Shown piece after piece: positions 58,755 through 64,000 of a DNA stretch of 64,000 nucleotides. This DNA comes from Phanerochaete sordida (Eukaryota > Basidiomycota > Agaricomycetes > Polyporales > Phanerochaetaceae): contig BPQB01000041.1 of NCBI GenBank assembly GCA_019973155.2, positions 186,001-250,000 of the forward strand, written 5' to 3'. The stretch's first letter is position 1; the number at the start of each line of letters is the position of its first letter. The notes under the pieces were generated by a model. The model saw only the letters and a list, made by a program, of their open reading frames with translations. It searched no databases and was not told where the DNA came from. Position numbers and translations under genes: made by a program.

Positions 58755-60437
58755 GCACCTCTGGAGGATGCGCCCCGCGTCAGTTGCCAGGAAGATACCC
58801 GCCGACGGGAGGGACGCACTGATGTACGGACGTCAGAACACAGCTCCGGCCGGTGTGCAGACGCCTCTCGCGCGTGACTTTGTTTCCCAGCGGTGTTCAG
58901 CACTTGGTATGCGCGGTGCAGGACGCAGGAGGAGGGCAGTCCCGGGCGTTGAGGGCAGAGAGGAGAACCATACAACAAGAAGAGGAATTCGTCCGAAACT
59001 CGTGTATCTGCGGCGTGGTGATGGCTGTATGAGATCAAGCAAGTCGCCCGCGGAAAACGCTCCCTCCAGTCCGCTCCCGCTCGCGCTTTCCGCCCACCGC
59101 GCAGCCTTGTCTCTGCTCCACGTCCTCGATTCGCATACAAGCACAGCATCCGTGCGCCCCGACGGTGCTTCCCCGCCTGGCTCGCGAAATGGCAGGCTCT
59201 CAGGTTCACGCACCCACGCCGCCGTAAACGCCCAGAATACTCGCGAAGTCTATCCGCACGAAGGCACCAGCCGTCGGCTGCCCCTGGACAAGGACACCCA
59301 AGGCCAAGGCGGTGCGCGACGCCTGGTTCCAGCCCTATGTATAGCACCCCTCAGCCGCCGCGTCGGAGCACTCGCACCGTCACCCTCGCTGTACCCTGTC
59401 TCATCATGCGATGACTCGCCCAGATGGCCGATATCGTGCTGCCCGCAGGCCCCTGGGCGAATACCGAGGGCGCGATGGCCTCGCGACGCCCATGATAGCC
59501 TGCGCGGCGGGATGCAATGCCCGCCTGCTGGCCAACGCTTCCCGTACGTCATCGCTGGCATCATTCATTTGCGCCTCAAACGGTTCAACCAGCTCCGATA
59601 ACGTAGAACCTGCGGTCGCTTGCGTAGCTTGCGGTACAGGAGCAAGGATGTCCTTGGCACCGGCGTGGGTCCGCCCGCTCTCCAACTACGTACGTACTTG
59701 ACTTCTGCTGGATATATGCGCCGAACATCCTGGAAAATACATGCTGTTCACCGGATTTCCAGCAGAAGGTCCGGCGCCTTCTGCAAAATTCGGACAATGG
59801 ACAGCTGCAGGCAGCTCGATTGACTGGACACCGCATTTACGTCCGTCTGCGGTCGAGGCGACAACAGACCGCACCAAGTCCTCTGGCTGCACGGCATGCC
59901 GATCATCCTCTCGCGCCTGATCTGTTCAAGCGGTTCGCCCGCGGAGAATACGTGAAATACGGCATGCCGTACGCGGAAAAGCTGGCCAAGTCTAGCGACG
60001 CTCGCGCCAATTCAACATGTGAGCGACCATATGACCACGCTCGCTGCTTGTGCGGTATTCAATTTTGAGGACTCAATAACGCGCTTTCCGAGAGACTTCT
60101 CGTCCAGGGTCCCGAGCTGCGGTGTGGGTCGGTGCTGCCGATTCGAGTAGAATAGCCTGTTTTTCGGGAACATACCCTCGCCTTTGGTGTCTCGACAGCA
60201 GTCCCGTACCATACGATAAATTCGTATCTTGAGTCTTGCAGAGCAGTCGACGCTAACAGATTGTTTCAGACCCGAAGTGAACCGTCCGACGACCGCAAAG
60301 GCCAGGTACAAATTCCTCGGATTAGTAATCACCTTTGTGGCGCTCTGATGGCGAGGAATCTGAGATGCACAGCCAGGAACACTTGCAAACGAGGGGGATG
60401 ATTTTGTATAAAGTGCTACATAGTACCTGGAAACGAA
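58755..60437. other. About 1.7 kb without a recognised gene
   Basis: Promoter side of the RhoGAP gene. The 312-codon plus-strand frame from 58663 overlaps RhoGAP exon 1 and is a composition artefact. A minus-strand stretch at 59404-59685 (SELVEPFEAQMNDASDDVRE) and the plus-strand stretch near 59940-59990 (FKRFARGEYVKYGMPYAEKL) have a coding look but cannot be assembled, so decayed genes are possible. Confidence 0.35.
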
Positions 60438-61183
60438 CTACTCTACAGAATAATTCAGCTGGTTCAAGTCGCTCAGGCTGCCATTTAACAGTGGCCAAGC
60501 GTGGGACGGTCCGGGATCGTAGCGCGGGGGAGGACTGACGTACTTGCTGAGCCATGAAACACTGTCCACAGCACGGTCCACATCAACCGATATCTGGCCA
60601 CGACCGTCGTGCACGATGCTGCACAGCGCGGCCAGGAGATACGATTTGTGGAATGCGAGCGAACGAAGCGTCGGGCAGTGCACCGCAAAGAGGCAGGCGA
60701 GGTCCTCCGCTTCGTCGAACGTCGCGTCGATAGCCTCGTCGTGCACACACGCGTCCTCGCAGGCACCCTCCTCGAAGTGCAGCATTGCCGCGGGTGAAGC
60801 GCTGGACACAAGGCGGTGGTTCCACCCAAAGTGCTCGAGCGCGGCGCAGCCCGCGAGCGCGACGGCGTACGCCTCCGCCGTGCCCGGCCAGCGCACGCCG
60901 TGCTTGCGCATCCTTTTACGTGAGAGCTGGAGCGTGAGGCCGACCAGGCCCGGGAGCGTGGTCGCGATGTGTTCAAGGAGCGCCGGGGACACGGTGTCGA
61001 GCCCATCGAGAACGAGCATGCGGAGTGGGGCGCGAGCGAGCAGAGTGACCTGTTCTTCCTGCCCGCGGTACCGTATTTATGTGCAAGCTCCTCCTCCTCG
61101 TACAGCCTGAATTGGATCTGTTCCTCTATGCGTGCTGCGTATGCAGCCGCTAAACCTACGACTTGCGAAATGACGCGGAGCAC
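60438..61183 (-). pseudogene. Truncated and frame-broken paralog A (F-box/LRR-like remnant)
   Basis: The upstream piece (VISQVVGLAAAYAARIEEQI, FRLYEEEELAHKYG) is in one frame. The downstream piece (EEQVTLLARAPLRMLVLDGL through LPGLVGLTLQLSRKR and HAWPLLNGSLSDLNQLNY) is in another, with the change near 61060. No intron of acceptable size joins them. The downstream piece is homologous to 61620-62102. An acceptor-like TTTCAG precedes the upstream piece, so further exons once existed. LRR-type leucine spacing suggests an F-box-associated region, but no F-box is visible. A missed intron or assembly error is the alternative. Confidence 0.5.
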
Positions 61184-61619
61184 GCACTGAAAGATATGGG
61201 GCTGAAACCGCCCGAGAGCATGCGCGCTCTTTCCACTTGAAGTAAGCGTTTCTCGTCCTCCTCGTCCATTTACGCGTTGGGTTGGGTGATGGGAAAGAGA
61301 ATATGCTCGAGGAGCACGATATATGCGCGCCTGAGCAGGTGGGACAAGCTTCCGTTAGGATCGTGACACGGAGCGACCGAGCGCGATGAAGTACATAGAT
61401 GAACAGCAATGTGTTTGCAGCTAGAGGGGGGACAAGATGGTAGTTTGCTGTGAAGCGGGAGGGGGGCGCGGTCGCTGGACGTCGGGCACATGATCGATAT
61501 CACGAACCTGCCTTTCAAATATTGATGTGATTTAGACGTAAACAAGAAAGGGACTCAGTGAAACAGCACATAGACAGACTAGGAGGAAATAGAACTACCT
61601 ATCATTTACGCGGACGTAT
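61184..61619. other. Spacer between the two remnants, nothing seen
   Basis: No open frame with a motif and no repeat recognised. Confidence 0.4.
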
Positions 61620-62214
61620 TTAGAGGGCGCCATAATTGAGCTCTGCTACGTCGCTTGGTGCACCATTCAGCAACGGCCACGCATGGCGCGGCTCGGGATG
61701 ATAGCGCGGCGGAGAAGTAATGTACTTGGTGCAGAACCAATCGTCATCCTCCAAGGCCCGGTCCACCTTTACCGCCACCCTTCCATGGCTGTCGCGCGCG
61801 ATACTGCATAGCGCGCCCAGAAACGACGACGCTTTCTTGCGAAACGCGAGCCAACGCAGCGCCGGGCAGCGTTCTGCAAAGAGTCGGGCGAGGTCCTCTG
61901 CCTCATCGAATGTTGCGTCGATAGCCTCGGTATGCATACACTTGTGCCCGCAGAAGCCCTCTTCGAAGTGTAGCATCGCCGCGGGCGAAGCGCTGGACAC
62001 GAGGTGGTAGTTCCACCCGAAATGCTCAAGCAGGGTGCAGCTGTTGGATGGAAGGTACGAATGTACCGCGCTTGAGCATCTCGTCGAGGGCTTCCTCTTC
62101 AATTTCGAAAATTCGGTGACCCATCAGAGGCGGCCGGTCTTTTCGTGCCAACCCCTGAGCCCAAGCGGTCCAAAAAGCGACGCCTAGACGTACCACTTTT
62201 GTGACTGTCTCCAC
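61620..62214 (-). pseudogene. Truncated and frame-broken paralog B
   Basis: The N-terminal piece (VTKVVRLGVAFWTAWAQGL, RIFEIEEEALDEMLKRGTF) stops at LHPA near 62026. The C-terminal piece begins LLEHFGWNYHLVSSASPAAM in a shifted frame and matches copy A (LEHFGWNHRLVSSASPAAM, DEAIDATFDEAEDLACLF, HAWPLLNG). Relative to copy A it lacks the middle section (VTLLARAPLRMLVLDG to the SRKRMRKHG region), while copy A lacks the section between EEEEL and VTLLAR. Both are therefore internally deleted at different places. Confidence 0.55.
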
Positions 62215-62639
62215 GCGACCGCCTTTTCTCCGTGGCGATGTCTATCCTCTCGTCCTCGGAGTCCATAGGTGCAGGTTTGAACAAGAGATGGCGCGCGACA
62301 AGAGGTGGATCTCGAGGGTGGTGCCAAGGCTGCTGTGACTAGCCACTACGCACGGCCGATCGAGCGCCAGGGGCGGGGCGAGGATGGGGTGCGGTGGAGG
62401 CAAAATGTGACACAGGGACACGGCTCCGATAGCGTTGGGGCGGCCAGACAGCATCCCGGGCAAGGTCGCTCGACAGCCTTCAGACGGCGATGTAGACGAG
62501 GTCGCAGATGGACTCATTGCGCGCCGGATGGCCGTCGTCGAGGGCGAGGGCAAGCAAAGAGCAAGTCGCGCCGACGTGGGGGCGCCACGCGGCAACACCC
62601 GGGAGCCTCGCGTTTTTGGCAAGTCCAGTGGTTCTAACT

Positions 62640-63252
62640 TCTCGCGTCGTCATGCCCGCAATGTCGAACCCGCTGGCCCTGGTGAAGTTGCCGTAAGCCA
62701 TTCGCTCGCCTTCTCAATCCGCCACCAGCCGTCCGGCACCCATCTCGTCTTCGACATGGGTCTGCGTCGCGACGTCGTGAGCTATCCGCCCGCTGTCCAA
62801 GAGAGCATCAAAGAGAGAGACTTCCCCATCCAAGTTCCTCAAGGGCAGCATCACCCCCGGGAGTGCCAAGACGGTCATCCTCGGCCATGTGCACTTTGAC
62901 CAGTACGCGTTCCTCTCCCAAAGTACACGCCCGTGGTTCACGATCCCCCCACTAGCATCGGCGACGCCAGCGCCTTCCCGAACGCGACCGCGGTGTCGGC
63001 CCGTTCCCCCGCGCGCACAACCTCTTCGGCGACGGGAGCCTGTACGTCGTCGACGCGCCGGGGCACTGCGTCGGCCACGCGCACGAGCTCCCGCGCCCGA
63101 TGGACGCGGCCGAGGCGCACATCCGCAGGGTCCGCGCACTCCTTGGCGGGCTGCGCGTCCGGGTGCTCCTTGCGCACGACCGCGGGTGGTACGAGGAGAA
63201 CAAGAGCAGGGACGCGTTTCTGCCTGGGTCTATCCCGCCTCTCGACGCTTGA
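62640..63252 (+). pseudogene. Frameshifted remnant of a metallo-beta-lactamase-fold hydrolase
   Basis: Pieces in changing plus-strand frames follow the order of fungal MBL-fold lactonase-like proteins. The first is SHSLAFSIRHQPSGTHLVFD with GLRRDVVSYPPAVQESI. The next, with a frame change near 62840, is GSITPGSAKTVILGHVHFDQ, holding an HxHxD metal motif whose following His is Gln. Then GDASAFPNATAV, and after another change near 62990 VGPFPRAHNLFGDGSLYVVD, ending VRVLLAHDRGWYEENKSRDA and PGSIPPLDA-stop at 63250-63252. The segment after APGHCVGHA is also deleted compared with the family. No short introns would repair these changes. Confidence 0.6.
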
Positions 63253-63463
63253 CGATCGTACAGAGTCGATTCGACGCGCATATAGTCGTCCTTGAAGGCT
63301 CACCAGCAGACCATGTGTACCATTTCCTTCCGTCAGACCTGATACCCCATATTCGTCTTATGATACCAGCATGGAATTAGCGCATAAATACAATACCAGC
63401 CGTAATGATAGTGGAACAATTGGCGAGTATGAAGGCAAGGATAGCAACGAGCGACATGCTCAC

Positions 63464-64000
63464 CTACGGGCTCGCGCGGGGTCAGAACGAATCGCATCCG
63501 CACTGCGCAGGCCATCTCGGCGTCGCCTACCAAGCCCGGGAGCGTACGCGACCCTGCAGTGCTGCACGCTTCCGCGATGCGGAACTCGGCGGCCTCCAAC
63601 TCGGACAGGGCGCGCGGCGGCGCGTGCTTGGCGTCCGCGAGCGCGCGGAGGTCGAAGAAGGGGCGGATGAAGAAGACCTTGGTCATCCTACGTCGTGGTC
63701 AGTGCTTGTCGTCCGAACATGCACGGGAAAGAGGAGCGTACGCGCAGACGAAAAGAAGGAGGCAGACCCGGTCTTGTTATTCCAACCAAAGTTTGGCGCT
63801 TTGAGCAGCACGTTTATTCTGGTCTGCGAGGACACAGACAATCGTGAATCGAGGGCGTCATGCGGCTCTGGACTGTTGCGAGGAAAACCTTGAGTTGCAC
63901 CATGAAATCGCGCCACGACGCATCGGAAGGTGTCTGCACCGACACACCTCTGCATGAATACCGCCGGCGCCGCACACAGCGCTCCCACCCTCCCCCGACA
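63464..64000 (-). CDS. Partial hypothetical gene running off the right edge
   Basis: The minus strand enters from the edge, reading SQTRINVLLKAPNFGWNNKT. It splices across about 63677-63755 (CTGACC branch, GTAG acceptor) into GMTKVFFIRPFFDLRALADA, LSELEAAEFRIAEACSTAGS and VGDAEMACAVRMRFVLTPRE. A donor (GTGAGC) is at 63463. The helical, compositionally normal sequence suggests a true gene. The start is at or beyond 63988 and the 3' exons beyond 63463 are not resolved. The family is not recognised. Confidence 0.35.

Noticed and set aside
58663..59601. 312-codon plus-strand open frame
   Set aside because: It overlaps RhoGAP exon 1 on the other strand and shows no domain; a composition artefact.

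Overview
The window is eukaryotic, from a GC-rich filamentous basidiomycete, most likely a wood-decaying agaricomycete of the Polyporales type. Three things point there: nearly every gene is cut by introns of about 48-75 bp with GT(R/N)NGT donors and CTRAC-type branch sites; the plant-cell-wall enzymes include two CBM1-GH10 xylanases; and there is an expanded family of F-box proteins with the typical basidiomycete SLVCRAWLP signature. The species assignment is inference. Gene models were built by hand from frames and splice sites; for almost all of them the summed exon length is a multiple of three, which is an internal check.

Layout. 0-9 kb: a possible gene end at the left edge, a Pro/Ala-rich low-complexity protein, an F-box protein, a small hypothetical protein and a coiled-coil protein of unknown function. 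9-15 kb: a peroxisomal-type mitochondrial-carrier-family protein divergent from a lysine-methyltransferase-like protein, an alpha-arrestin, and a very small Zn(II)2Cys6 protein whose zinc cluster is split by an intron. 15.2-19 kb is gene-poor and holds a 28-bp inverted repeat. 19-27 kb: an FG nucleoporin (Nup49/Nup58 type) converging on a long ABCC-type ABC transporter. 28-33 kb: two short multi-exon genes of unknown function. 33.5 kb: a U2 snRNA gene. 34.6-38 kb: a pepsin-like aspartic protease and an F-box gene. 38.9 kb: an intron-containing tRNA-Thr(AGT) with a decayed half-copy beside it. 40 kb: a conserved basidiomycete protein of unknown function.

45-52.6 kb is a carbohydrate-active block: a membrane-anchored GH17 beta-1,3-glucanase followed by two tandem CBM1-GH10 endoxylanases with the same intron plan. 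Two further F-box genes follow, divergent from each other, then a RhoGAP converging on the last of them. The right end (59-64 kb) looks like decay: two broken paralogous gene remnants, a frameshifted metallo-beta-lactamase remnant, and one gene running off the edge.

There is no evidence of a coordinated novel system. Functional groupings are extracellular degradation (xylanases, aspartic protease, glucanase), protein turnover and trafficking (F-box, arrestin), and core cell biology (nucleoporin, U2, tRNA, RhoGAP). The most unusual signals are the miniature zinc-cluster protein, repeated use of micro-exons (11-23 nt), a GC-AG intron, and the palindromic tRNA intron.
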